A stretch of DNA of 64,000 nucleotides from Myxococcus sp. CA023 (lineage in GTDB: Bacteria; Myxococcota; Myxococcia; Myxococcales; Myxococcaceae), in contig NZ_JAAEAH010000003.1 of assembly GCF_010998615.1 (NCBI RefSeq), positions 1-64,000 on the forward strand. Reading direction: 5' to 3'. The notes under the pieces are model-generated. The model was not told where the DNA came from. It saw only the letters and a list, made by a program, of their open reading frames with translations, and ran no database searches. Below are positions 16,050-24,726 of this stretch, one piece after another (the first letter of the stretch is position 1; each line of letters begins with the position of its first letter). The translations under genes and the position numbers were made by a program.

Positions 16050-18470
16050 TCAACCTCCTTCCAATCTGGGGTCCAGGCTCGACGGGCGCTCAATGACGTC
16101 CGCGAGCCCCAGCACGCTGTGGCCCACTCGCACCGAGGTGGGGGCGGGGGCGGGTCCGACGTAGGTGTCCACGCCCACCAGCGACGCGACTCCGACGAGC
16201 AGCGGACGGCTCGCGGTGATGACGGAGACCTGCACGTGCGCGGGGGCCTCCTGCTCCGCCACCTTCCGGATGAGGCCCAGGGTCCGCGTGTCCGTGCCCT
16301 GGTGCACCAGCACCGTGAGCCGGTGTGCCAGCCTCTCCAGGAACTGCTCCACCGCCTCCGCTTCCGCTCGCGTCTGAAGCGTTGCGTCCCCGAAGACGGC
16401 CAGGAACTCCTTGCGAGTCTCATCCCCGAGGAGGAGCGTGTCGCCCACGTAGGAGTTCCCGCTCCGTGCCAGGCCCGGCAGCAACGGGTCCTCCGCGTCC
16501 GCGAGGTCCGCGCCGAGGATGGTCGCCAGTGTGCGCCGAAGCCGGAAGTCCTCCACTACCACCACCGCGCCTCGGTTCACCGCGCCGTCCGTGACCAGGT
16601 CCAGCGCCAGGCGCAGGCCCTCGACGCAGCCGCGCCGCCGGGCGAGCGCGGGCGCGGACCGGAGCATCGCGCGCCGCTGGCTCTCGCCCACCACGGGGTC
16701 GAAGGAGAGGCCTACCCAGCTCGCGAGCCACTCCAGCGAATCACCCGGCACGTGCCCCGGGTCGGTGAGCACGTGCGCATGGGCGATGCGGTCCTCGATG
16801 GGCGTCAGCACACCCTCGACGATGCCGAGGAAACGCTCCAGGAAGTCCGCGGGAGTCGCCCGGCCGGCGGTGTCCGCGTCCTCGCCGAAGAGCTCCTCGC
16901 GATAGAGGGACGGCAGGTAGTTGTCCACGTAGGAGAAGCGCGATGCATACGCGCGCAGCGCTCCCACTTCGGGCGTCCGGCGGCCGTCGCCGAACAGCTC
17001 CACCCGCACCCACAGGTACCGTCCGGAGAGCGCACGCACCTTCGCGTGGGCGCGCTGGATGAGGACGGTGAACAGGCCACTCTCACCCGGGGCCGGCGGC
17101 GTGGGCAGCATCCCTGGTTGGAACGGCACCTCCGACGGCAGCGGTACCCAGCTCCCGTGCGGGACGTCTGGATGAACAGGGGCTTCCGGGATGAGGCCCA
17201 GGCGATGCTCGTGCCAGTGTGGCGAGGCGCTCGGCGGAGCCAGGGGTTCGTCGGTCGCGGCAAGCCAGACGCGCACCCCGGTGCGTGGGGGCAGCAGCGC
17301 CTCCACGTACAGGCGGTGCCACACCGTGCGCCCGTCGCCCGAGTCGAAGGGTCGGTTCGGCGGGTTGGCGGCGCGGCCCCGCTCGGCGCACCGGGGCAGC
17401 GACAGGGCTTGAAGCGGCACGGGCGCCATGTCGGCCAGCCCTGGGGTGACGGCGTGGTGCGGAGGCTGCGCCCCCTGGAGAAAGGGACCCCCGTCATGGC
17501 CGGGCAGGGGAAAGTAGTCCCCCTGGGGAATCGCCTCTGACGCACCGGCCGGGAGCGCGTAGGCCACCGCCTCCACCTTGCCGTCGTCGAGCAGCGACAG
17601 CACCGCGGCGCGGCCGTCCGGAAGGATGGCGAGACTGAAGGGCCGCAGCACACCCGGGAGCGCGACGGGCGTGGAGAAGCGGCCCGTGTAGAAGCGCAGC
17701 CGCGCGTGCGCCGCGTCTGGGGGAACACCCGCGAGCGCCGGGTCCATGACCCAGCTCAGCACCGCAAGCCGTCCCTCGGTGTCACATGCGAGCGCCACCG
17801 GCACTTCGCCAGGCCACGCGAGCGTCTCCAGCACCCGGGTCCGAGGCGGGTCCGGGTTCTCTTCCGTCGGGCGGAACAAGCCAGCGCCGGAGGGAATGGA
17901 CAGGACGTCCGGAAGCGGCTGCCCGTCCACCCGGCCGAGCACGGCGGGTGGTGCGTTGGGCGCGAAGGAAGGCGGACCACTCAGGACATAGGCGCCACCC
18001 CGCGGGTCCGCGGCGATGCGGTGCGCGGCGATGCCTTCGGCCGGGAAGACCACGGCGGACCACACCTTGCGCAGGTGGAGCGCCACCACGCGCTGGGCCA
18101 CCGCGAGGTAGAGGATGCCGCCAACTCCAGGCGACAGGTCCGTCACCGCGCCGGACAGCCCTACCTGCGCGGGCTCGAATCGCAGGGTGGTGTCAGCGCC
18201 CCCGCCCGCCGCGCGCACCTGCCCGGCCACGTTGTCCCACCAGGCCCACGTGCCGAAGGCGTCCACCGCGCCCGGTACGCGAGCGAGCCTGGGCTCCAGC
18301 ACCGCGAGGTCGAGCGCCTCATCGAAGGTGCGGCTCTCTCCCAGGCTTCCCAGCCGGAGCGTCCTGCGCTTCGCGTCGTAGAGACACACCTCGCCCGCGG
18401 AGACCGAGCTCTCCGTGACCCAGTCCGGCGCGTCCGCCAGCATGTAGAACCGGAGGCGGTTGGCGTCCAT
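16050..18470 (-). CDS. Phage-tail-protein-I-like eCIS baseplate protein with N-terminal propeller
   Basis: Protein of 806 residues. The C-terminal 280 residues match the phage tail protein family (gpI/TIGR02242-like): YLPSLYREELF, a DPGHVPGDSLEWLASWVGL block, then RRAMLRSAPALARRRGC leading to a short strand-rich end. These proteins sit in the baseplate wedge with gpJ. The N-terminal 450 residues hold repeated short strands such as LAILPDGRAAVLSL and LACDTEGRLAVLSW that read like NHL or beta-propeller blades, an extension found in eCIS versions. ATG 18470 overlaps the gpJ stop by one base (TGATG), so the two are translationally coupled. Baseplate location is inferred from the family. Confidence 0.85.
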   Translation of the reverse strand: MDANRLRFYMLADAPDWVTESSVSAGEVCLYDAKRRTLRLGSLGESRTFDEALDLAVLEPRLARVPGAVDAFGTWAWWDNVAGQVRAAGGGADTTLRFEPAQVGLSGAVTDLSPGVGGILYLAVAQRVVALHLRKVWSAVVFPAEGIAAHRIAADPRGGAYVLSGPPSFAPNAPPAVLGRVDGQPLPDVLSIPSGAGLFRPTEENPDPPRTRVLETLAWPGEVPVALACDTEGRLAVLSWVMDPALAGVPPDAAHARLRFYTGRFSTPVALPGVLRPFSLAILPDGRAAVLSLLDDGKVEAVAYALPAGASEAIPQGDYFPLPGHDGGPFLQGAQPPHHAVTPGLADMAPVPLQALSLPRCAERGRAANPPNRPFDSGDGRTVWHRLYVEALLPPRTGVRVWLAATDEPLAPPSASPHWHEHRLGLIPEAPVHPDVPHGSWVPLPSEVPFQPGMLPTPPAPGESGLFTVLIQRAHAKVRALSGRYLWVRVELFGDGRRTPEVGALRAYASRFSYVDNYLPSLYREELFGEDADTAGRATPADFLERFLGIVEGVLTPIEDRIAHAHVLTDPGHVPGDSLEWLASWVGLSFDPVVGESQRRAMLRSAPALARRRGCVEGLRLALDLVTDGAVNRGAVVVVEDFRLRRTLATILGADLADAEDPLLPGLARSGNSYVGDTLLLGDETRKEFLAVFGDATLQTRAEAEAVEQFLERLAHRLTVLVHQGTDTRTLGLIRKVAEQEAPAHVQVSVITASRPLLVGVASLVGVDTYVGPAPAPTSVRVGHSVLGLADVIERPSSLDPRLEGG

Positions 18471-20812
18471 CAGCAGACCTCGGGGACCATGGGCACCGCC
18501 ACGCCCGCCTGCGAGGAGTCCATGCCGCCGCTTCCCTCATCGCCGATGCCGTGGAGCATCGTTGGCACCTCTCCATCGGCATTCACCGCCACCTTGAGCA
18601 ACTCCGGGAGCTGCCAGTCCGCGATGGACAGCTCCACTGGCGTCGTCGCGGTGCTGCCCTTGAGCTGGAGCCAGCTCGGGTTGACTGGGCCCTCGGCCTG
18701 CCGGACGGACGGAGCAGGGGGCTCCACCGTGAAGCGCGCCACGTCGGCCGTGGCACCGGCGCGGCGAGGGTCTCTCAGCACGCGCGTCACCGTTCCCCAG
18801 GCGAAGAGGCTCACCCCGGCGATGCTGGCCACCCCGGGGACCTGTGCCACCGCCACATAGAGCTCCCGGTCCTGGACGTCCCGGCCCAGCGGCCAGCCCT
18901 CTCCGGTGGGACCTCCCGCCGGCAGCGGGAAGATGAAGCGGCGCACGGCCTGCCGCACCGCCTGCACCACTGTCTCCCTGCCAAAGCCCTCGCGCACGGT
19001 GATGCCCACGCCGAGCCCCAGTGGGACGTACTCGCAGCCAATCACGTAGAGCTCGGTGGTGAGCGGCCGGCGCGCATCCAGGTAGGCATGGACGGCTTCC
19101 AGCAGCGGCCGGTCCGCCCGCGGGTAGGGCGGCTCCAGCCGCGTGGCCGTGGGCAACACCATGACGGAGACGACGCCGGGAACACCGTCTCGCCGTCGCC
19201 TTGGCTCGAAGCGGGGCAGCACCTCCACGCGCCCCAACTGCACGCCGGGGGTGCTCGCCGCGAGCCGCCGGTAGTCCTCCTCCGTCACGGCCCGGTCCAC
19301 GTGGCGCAGCAGCGCGGGGATGCGGCGCTCGGCCTCCGCCAGCGTCTCCGCGTCCCGGCCACCCAGCGTGGGCTCCGGCTGTTGTACCCGCAGCCCCGGC
19401 GCGGGGCTTCCATCGACCCGGAAGGCGCTGATGTCCTTCAAGCTGCCAGGCGGGAGATTTCCCGCGGCGCCGCCTCCGCTGCGCATCCGGGCCACCAGCA
19501 CCTGGGCACCCGCGGGAGGCACGCGTCCGCGCACGCCATCTCCACAGCGGGCGGCGCCCGCCTCGGAGTCCAGGGCGTAGACAGGCTCGTCGCGGCGGGC
19601 CAGCGCGAGGTCTTCGATGAGCCGCCACTCGCGGTAGCCCGCCCCTGGCTCTTCGATGAAGAGCTGGAACGTTGCGCGCTCCACAGAGCCGGAGGGCAGG
19701 CGAAACTCCTGCTCCGCGTTGCCGTCGCTCTGTCCAATCAGGCGTCCGCCGGTCGTCTCGCGCTGGTCCACTTCAACCGCGTTGATGTCCACCCAGCCCA
19801 GCGCGAAGCGCTCCGGCTTGCCGCTGGGACGCAGGCGCAGCCAGGTCACCAATCGCGCCGCCACTCTTGGGTCGTCCAGGCGTGGCGGCCGGTCGCCCAG
19901 GCCGGCGCGCGCGTCCGTCCTCACGTCATTGACCGGCGCGCCCAGGTCGGATGGCAGCAGCATCCGTACGACGCCCCGGCGGGACAGCTCTTGCGTCGAG
20001 TCCGCCACGACGGTGAGCCGGTGATACACCGGCAACCCGTCCGCGGCGGGCGTGCCCGTCACCTCCCAGACGTGCGGCAGCCGGCCGCGCGCCCCGAGCA
20101 GCTCGGACAGGGCGGGGACCTCCATGACGGGGGAGACGCCCACGCTCAGGACGCGAGGCCCCTGTCCGTTCCCCTTCGTCAGGTCCTCACGGAGGGCCAC
20201 CACGTGCTCCGTCTTGGGGGCGAGCAGCGCGAGCCACAGGCTTCCGTCCACCGTCTCCGTCACCAGGTCCAGCCCGCGCGGGTCAGCGGCGCCGAGGGGG
20301 AACACAGGCGTCGTCGCGTAGAAGCCGTGCTGGGCCTTGGGGTCCAGGCCGTAGACTTGTGCGAGCCGGGGCAGCATCGACGCGTGCTGCTGACGCTCCG
20401 TCTCCGTGAGCGGGCGCTTTCGGTACGCCTCGGCGGTGAGGTGCACCACGGTCAGCTCATCCAGCGTTTCGAAGGGCACGGGCTTGCGCAACGAGGCGAA
20501 GGCCCGCAGCGACACGGAAGGCTGGAGCACCTCGGTGTCGAAGTGCACGCTCACCACGCCGGTGGCGGCCTCGGCGGGGCGCAGGCTCGCGCCCAGCAGC
20601 CGAAGGAAGGCCAGTCGCTGGCGCTCGGGAATGAGGTTGGCGCGGTAGAGGATGGAGTCCGCCAGCCAGGCGAAGAGCTCCAGCAGAGTGCGCCCCGGGT
20701 CGCCCACGCGGGCATGGGTCCACTCCGGGGTATGGCCTGGGATGCGGGAGAGCAGCTCCTCGACGAGGTCCGGGAAGCTCCTGTCGTCGAGTCGGGGAGG
20801 AATGATGGGCAT
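18470..20812 (-). CDS. eCIS baseplate assembly protein J (Afp11/gpJ-like)
   Basis: Protein of 780 residues of the putative baseplate assembly family (TIGR02243/gpJ type). The N-terminus MPIIPPRLDDRSFPDLVEEL and the WLADSILYRANLIPERQR segment are characteristic. The C-terminal half contains the gpJ core: RVDGSPAPGLRVQQP, the block ending RHVDRAVTEEDYRRLAAST, then VGITVREGFG. The protein forms wedge parts around the spike and holds the sheath in its extended state. Its ATG directly follows the TAG of the gp25 gene (TAGATG), so gp25, gpJ and tail protein I are co-translated, as in other eCIS and T6SS-like baseplates. Confidence 0.9.
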   Translation of the reverse strand: MPIIPPRLDDRSFPDLVEELLSRIPGHTPEWTHARVGDPGRTLLELFAWLADSILYRANLIPERQRLAFLRLLGASLRPAEAATGVVSVHFDTEVLQPSVSLRAFASLRKPVPFETLDELTVVHLTAEAYRKRPLTETERQQHASMLPRLAQVYGLDPKAQHGFYATTPVFPLGAADPRGLDLVTETVDGSLWLALLAPKTEHVVALREDLTKGNGQGPRVLSVGVSPVMEVPALSELLGARGRLPHVWEVTGTPAADGLPVYHRLTVVADSTQELSRRGVVRMLLPSDLGAPVNDVRTDARAGLGDRPPRLDDPRVAARLVTWLRLRPSGKPERFALGWVDINAVEVDQRETTGGRLIGQSDGNAEQEFRLPSGSVERATFQLFIEEPGAGYREWRLIEDLALARRDEPVYALDSEAGAARCGDGVRGRVPPAGAQVLVARMRSGGGAAGNLPPGSLKDISAFRVDGSPAPGLRVQQPEPTLGGRDAETLAEAERRIPALLRHVDRAVTEEDYRRLAASTPGVQLGRVEVLPRFEPRRRRDGVPGVVSVMVLPTATRLEPPYPRADRPLLEAVHAYLDARRPLTTELYVIGCEYVPLGLGVGITVREGFGRETVVQAVRQAVRRFIFPLPAGGPTGEGWPLGRDVQDRELYVAVAQVPGVASIAGVSLFAWGTVTRVLRDPRRAGATADVARFTVEPPAPSVRQAEGPVNPSWLQLKGSTATTPVELSIADWQLPELLKVAVNADGEVPTMLHGIGDEGSGGMDSSQAGVAVPMVPEVC

Positions 20813-21214
20813 CTAGCCTCCGAGGTCCATGGCGAGCCCGAGCTGCTGCACGTCACCCGTGCGGCGCAGGCGGTAGACGATTTCCACGCGGACCTGGGCG
20901 GGCAGGTCCGCCAGCTCCAGCACGTCCACGCGGATGAGTTCCAGGCGCGGCTCCCACTCGGTGAGTGCGCGCTGCACCAGCTCTTGGATGCGCCGGCGGG
21001 TGGATACGGTGTTGGGCTGCCCCATCATCCGCTCCAGCCCGGCGCCGAAGCCCTGTCGCATGAGCTGCTCGCCGGGGCGCGTGCGGAGGATGACCTCGAT
21101 GGACTGACGCACGCTGGCTTCCAGCGAAGGAAACGCCAGCTCGCCGCGTTCGTCCGGCACGAGCCGCAGCGGAAAGCCCACGGGAGGGCGCCTGTCGGAA
21201 GGCTTCGGGCTCAT
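20813..21214 (-). CDS. GPW/gp25 family baseplate protein (Afp9-like)
   Basis: Protein of 133 residues with the gp25 fold: VRQSIEVILRTRPGEQLMRQ, GFGAGLERMMGQPN, then a strand-rich end beginning EPRLELIRVDVLELADLP. In contractile systems gp25 is the core of the baseplate wedge and nucleates sheath assembly. The start MSPKPSD at 21214 is chosen over a longer frame because the upstream gene ends at 21222, leaving a 7-nt spacer. The gene is adjacent to gpJ, the usual arrangement. Confidence 0.92.
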   Translation of the reverse strand: MSPKPSDRRPPVGFPLRLVPDERGELAFPSLEASVRQSIEVILRTRPGEQLMRQGFGAGLERMMGQPNTVSTRRRIQELVQRALTEWEPRLELIRVDVLELADLPAQVRVEIVYRLRRTGDVQQLGLAMDLGG

Positions 21215-21221
21215 GGCGCGG

Positions 21222-22766
21222 TCAGTCCTCGAACCGCTCGCGCAGCGAGGCGGGAATGGGGATGCAGATCTTGATGAGGGCAATCCAGAAGAAGACGATG
21301 TTCAGCAGCGACAGGAAGAGGTTGAGGACGATGAAGGCGCAGAGGGTGATGATGGGAATGTTGAACCCACAGAGCCACCCGATGCCCTGACCTGAGGGGG
21401 GACTGGCTGAGCCTTCGAGGAAGTCCTTCGGCGAGTTCTTGTTCAGCAGCTCGTTCATCCCCGGCGGCACCTGGAAGGTGACGTTGGGCTTGAAGGCGCT
21501 CAGGTCCTTGAGCGACGGAAGGGGGATGAGGACGGGCGGCCGCTTTCCACGCTCGTACCAGACGGCGATGGTGAAGGGAGCGCTCTCCTCGCTCCAGACG
21601 ATGGCGGGTGGGCAGCCATCCTCGCGGTGGACCCGGACGAAGGCCCTGGCCACGTAGCGTGAGCCACGCCGCTCGAAGCGCCGCTCGGGAGGGATGAGGT
21701 CCCGCATCCGTGGCGCGGTGGCGGCCTTCGCCGCCTGGAGGACCTGGGCCGCATCCGAGGCATTGGGATGCGTCCACGAACGAGGCAACACCACCGTGCC
21801 CGTCTTCCCCTGGACGAGGACGTCCGCCAGCCCGGAGAGCGCCGTGCCCGCGGGCCGCTTCTGGCCATTGCCATAGTCGAGCTGCACGCGGTTCATCGCC
21901 GTCATGAACGCGGGCACTTGGAAGGCGTCGAACACCGCGACCAGTCCACGCAGGAAGTCGATGAACAGGGCGAGCTTGTCGTGCTTCGCCTGCGGCAATC
22001 TGCGCTGGGCGACGTCCTGGTAGGTGACCGACAGGCCTTCGAGCCCTGTCCAGTCCACCGTCTTTCCCGCGGCGAAGTAGGGGGACAGCAAGCTCCGCAC
22101 CTGCGCGTCATCGAAAGCGGGCGCTGTGCTGGATGCGCCCTCCGGTGCTTCTCCGCTCGCCACCTGGAGGAGCCCGTACAGCACGGTGCGCTTCGCCGCG
22201 GCGCACGCGTCGGGCGGTGCGATGAAGAGCGATGTCACGGTCTCCTGGTCCCGGCTGGTGGCCCGCATGAGGCGCAGCAGCTCGCGCCGGACGTCCGCGG
22301 GACCGGGGCCCGCGGGCCCTTCGCGCCGTCCAGGGTCGGGGTCGCGCTCCTGTTCCTCACCGTCGAGCGGGACCCAGCCAGCGACCTTGCCGTCCCGCCG
22401 CACCCAGGCCTCGCGCGTATTGCCCGCGCCCACGCGTCGGATGACGAGCCCCGCGCTTTCGATGCGGTTCGCCTCGACCCGAGGCTCACCGAACACGTCG
22501 CAGCAGGCCTCCAGCAAGGCCACGTTGAACACCCCGTGAACGGGCTGGAGCAGCTTGAGCCCCTGGGGGGTGAGCGTCCCATCGGAGATGAGGGTGCCCG
22601 CCAGCGCCTTGCGGCCTTCCTCGGACCTGAGCTCGCCGAAGATGGCTTGAACGAACTCCTGGTCCTGCCGCTCGATGAACGCGGGGGCGCCGCGCTGGGC
22701 CGCCAGCGGGGCTCCAGTGGCTCCGTCGAAAACGAGCCCGCGCAGCTTGACGGGGTGGCTCACCAT
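21222..22766 (-). CDS. eCIS-associated protein with C-terminal membrane hairpin (possible membrane anchor)
   Basis: Protein of 514 residues, ATG 22766 overlapping the gpV stop. Most of it is soluble, with a Pro/Gly-rich acidic linker near 185-205. The last 70 residues hold two hydrophobic stretches, FNIPIITLCAFIVLNLFLSL and NIVFFWIALIKICIPIPA, ending with a short charged tail RERFED. This topology would attach the protein to a membrane by its C-terminus. Streptomyces CIS loci encode a membrane protein, CisA, that links particles to the membrane; by topology and placement in an eCIS operon this could be a counterpart, which is inference only. If so, the particle would fire from inside the cell or at the envelope and not be freely released. 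Confidence 0.75.
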   Translation of the reverse strand: MVSHPVKLRGLVFDGATGAPLAAQRGAPAFIERQDQEFVQAIFGELRSEEGRKALAGTLISDGTLTPQGLKLLQPVHGVFNVALLEACCDVFGEPRVEANRIESAGLVIRRVGAGNTREAWVRRDGKVAGWVPLDGEEQERDPDPGRREGPAGPGPADVRRELLRLMRATSRDQETVTSLFIAPPDACAAAKRTVLYGLLQVASGEAPEGASSTAPAFDDAQVRSLLSPYFAAGKTVDWTGLEGLSVTYQDVAQRRLPQAKHDKLALFIDFLRGLVAVFDAFQVPAFMTAMNRVQLDYGNGQKRPAGTALSGLADVLVQGKTGTVVLPRSWTHPNASDAAQVLQAAKAATAPRMRDLIPPERRFERRGSRYVARAFVRVHREDGCPPAIVWSEESAPFTIAVWYERGKRPPVLIPLPSLKDLSAFKPNVTFQVPPGMNELLNKNSPKDFLEGSASPPSGQGIGWLCGFNIPIITLCAFIVLNLFLSLLNIVFFWIALIKICIPIPASLRERFED

Positions 22767-23458
22767 ACGTTGCCCGCCCCTGGCGTGTACGTCACGCCCA
22801 TCACCGAGTTGGTCTGCAGCACGTCGCACTTCACGACGCCCGAGAAGGACGACATCGCCGAGTTGACCGTGACCTGACCGGCGCTCACCTCCACCTGACT
22901 GGCGGTGACGGACACCGTGGTCGCGGCCCGGACGGTGACGCCCTGCTGGTCGAGCGTGACGGTGTTGCCCGCTGCCTCCAGCGTGAGCTCGCCTCCTTTG
23001 GCCTGCTTCAGCGTGGCGCTCACGCCACCGGGGACTTCCAGGGTGATTTGCGCGGTGCCCTCGCTCGCTTCGACGATGGCGATGCGGCTGCCATTCCGGG
23101 CCTTGATGACGTAGCGGTCCACGCGACTTCCACCGGGCGTCTCCGGCGGACGGGCGCGCCCGTTCCACAGGCCCCCCACGACCAGCGGCTGGCGCGGGTC
23201 TCCTCCGGCGAAGACCACGGCCACCTCGTCATCCTTGTCCGGGAGGAAGAGCGCGCCCCAGCCACTGCCGGAGAACGGAACGGCGACCCGCGCCCACAAG
23301 GCCACGTCTGCATCGGCCAGGCCCTCGGGCGCGGTGAGCAGGCGGACCTTGACGCGCGCCAGGTGGTCGGGGTCCTCCACGGACACGACCTTCGCCAGAT
23401 AGGTGCCGAGCATGGCGCCCAGCAGGCGGCGCTCCTGTGCGTGTGCGGTGTCGGTCAT
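22760..23458 (-). CDS. Baseplate spike protein gpV (second half of a split VgrG, Afp8-like)
   Basis: Protein of 232 residues. Residues of about 20-110 form the gp5/gpV OB-fold: YLAKVVSVEDPDHLARVKVR, a WARVAVPFSGSGWGALFLP segment and EVAVVFAGGDPRQPLVVG. The C-terminal part, with alternating VTV/ASQVEVS segments, is the triple-stranded beta-helix needle. Together with the gpD gene immediately upstream it makes the central spike that VgrG supplies as one chain in T6SS. ATG 23458 overlaps the gpD stop (ATGA). No PAAR tip gene follows. Confidence 0.92.
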   Translation of the reverse strand: MTDTAHAQERRLLGAMLGTYLAKVVSVEDPDHLARVKVRLLTAPEGLADADVALWARVAVPFSGSGWGALFLPDKDDEVAVVFAGGDPRQPLVVGGLWNGRARPPETPGGSRVDRYVIKARNGSRIAIVEASEGTAQITLEVPGGVSATLKQAKGGELTLEAAGNTVTLDQQGVTVRAATTVSVTASQVEVSAGQVTVNSAMSSFSGVVKCDVLQTNSVMGVTYTPGAGNVW

Positions 23459-24531
23459 GGCTCTCCCAGGAAGGCGCACTCGGCCTCGAAGTCCGTCTCA
23501 TAGCCGTGGAGGGTGTCGTAGCGGTGGCTGGCACGGACCACGTAGTAGGTGTTGTCGAAGCGAGCGCTCATGCCGCTGAGCCTCACGTGGGTCCCCACGC
23601 GGAGCGCGGGGGTGCCCTCCGCTGTGGCGTCGATGCGGACGAAGCGCCGGGCGCGCGCATCGAAGGCGGCCCTGGCGATGGCGGTGGCCTCGTCGCTGGT
23701 GGACACGGGCAGCGAGCCGAGGTGCTCTGTCCGAGGGCCCAGCGTCTGCTGGAGCAGCTCCGCGCCGGTACGCCCCGCGCCCGGGCCGGGACGCGAGCCG
23801 GAGCTCTGGCCGGAGACCCTGGCGCCCTGGATGGCGTTCCACCCGGTGCAAGTGACCTGGGTGGCCTGATGTGCCAGGTCCGCCGTGACGCGCACCCGGC
23901 GGAGCTCAGAGTAGAGGGTCAGCTCCAGGGTGCCCCGGCGCACCGCGCTCCGTGCGGAGACGTGGAGCTCGTCACCCGTCACCTGCAGGTCCGCATCCCG
24001 TGTGGCCAGCAATCGCCGCACGAAGGCCAGGTCGCTTTCGTTCCACTGGACCTGGAGGCCCAGGGACTCTCGAAGGCCTGTGATGATGGGAGTCAGGCCC
24101 AGGTCCCGGGCGAGCTTCTCCGCCAGTTCGGCCAGCTTGATGTCGCTGTGGACATGCGTGCGCCGCGCGAGCCTTGCTTTCTGCAGTGCGTCCTCGGCGA
24201 GCACGACGAACTCCGGCGCGGAGTCGTGCGAGAACACGGCTTCGATTCCGGTGATGACGCCGCGAAAAATCTCCTGAGGGGCGCTCTCGGGACCGGTGTA
24301 GATGCCGATGGGGGCCCCGAGCCTGAGCAGTTGCTCGTCCTCGAAGACCTGCTCGGCCACGGTGTCGGCGTAGCGGGCGACTGCCTCGAAGCGCAGCTCG
24401 AGCGAGCACAGGCCGCCTTCGGCTTCCTCGACCCGCATGCTGCTGACCAGACCGGTGACGCGTGCGTCGGCCTTGCCGAAGATGCGCACCGTGGGGCGGT
24501 GATGTTCTGGCTGTGACGTGGCGTCAGTCAT
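23455..24531 (-). CDS. Late control protein D family, spike hub (first half of split VgrG)
   Basis: Protein of 358 residues of the gpD/gp27 family, the ring-shaped hub between tube and spike. Recognisable features are the N-terminal beta domain with GLVSSMRVEEAEGG, the segment EIFRGVITGIEAVF, then the ADLAEKLA-type helix (ELAEKLARDLGLTPIITGLR) and NESDLAFVRRLLATRDADLQ, which is the family hallmark. The end GYETDFEAECAF is also typical. It overlaps the gpV gene by 4 bp, fitting a VgrG split in two. The preceding 57-codon gene ends 18 bp upstream. Confidence 0.92.
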   Translation of the reverse strand: MTDATSQPEHHRPTVRIFGKADARVTGLVSSMRVEEAEGGLCSLELRFEAVARYADTVAEQVFEDEQLLRLGAPIGIYTGPESAPQEIFRGVITGIEAVFSHDSAPEFVVLAEDALQKARLARRTHVHSDIKLAELAEKLARDLGLTPIITGLRESLGLQVQWNESDLAFVRRLLATRDADLQVTGDELHVSARSAVRRGTLELTLYSELRRVRVTADLAHQATQVTCTGWNAIQGARVSGQSSGSRPGPGAGRTGAELLQQTLGPRTEHLGSLPVSTSDEATAIARAAFDARARRFVRIDATAEGTPALRVGTHVRLSGMSARFDNTYYVVRASHRYDTLHGYETDFEAECAFLGEP

Positions 24532-24549
24532 GGAGAACGGAGAGCGGAT

Positions 24550-24723
24550 TCAGTCGGCGAAGAGGCGGGCCTTGCGTTGCGTGATGAGCCGGATGGCGCG
24601 GGCAATCGATGTCGGATCCACCGGAGGCGGCGTGAGCGCTGGCTCCGCGGCCGGACGCTGGCTCGTGTCTGGCGTGGAACCCGAGACGACGGACCCCTGG
24701 ACCTCGTCGAAGACGATGGACAT
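24550..24723 (-). CDS. Small conserved-looking eCIS protein, 57 residues
   Basis: Short frame from ATG 24723 to TGA 24550 encoding MSIVFDEVQGSVVSG at the start, a Pro-rich middle (PAAEPALTPPPVDP) and a basic helix at the end (ARAIRLITQRKARLFAD). It sits in a precise slot: 3 bp after the stop of the Afp7-like gene and 18 bp before gpD. Similar tiny genes with an N-terminal strand, Pro-rich linker and C-terminal helix occupy this place in other eCIS loci (compare DUF5908-type proteins). It may be a plug or adaptor between tube cap and hub; that role is inference. No alternative frame covers this gap. Confidence 0.7.
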   Translation of the reverse strand: MSIVFDEVQGSVVSGSTPDTSQRPAAEPALTPPPVDPTSIARAIRLITQRKARLFAD

Positions 24724-24726
24724 GGC

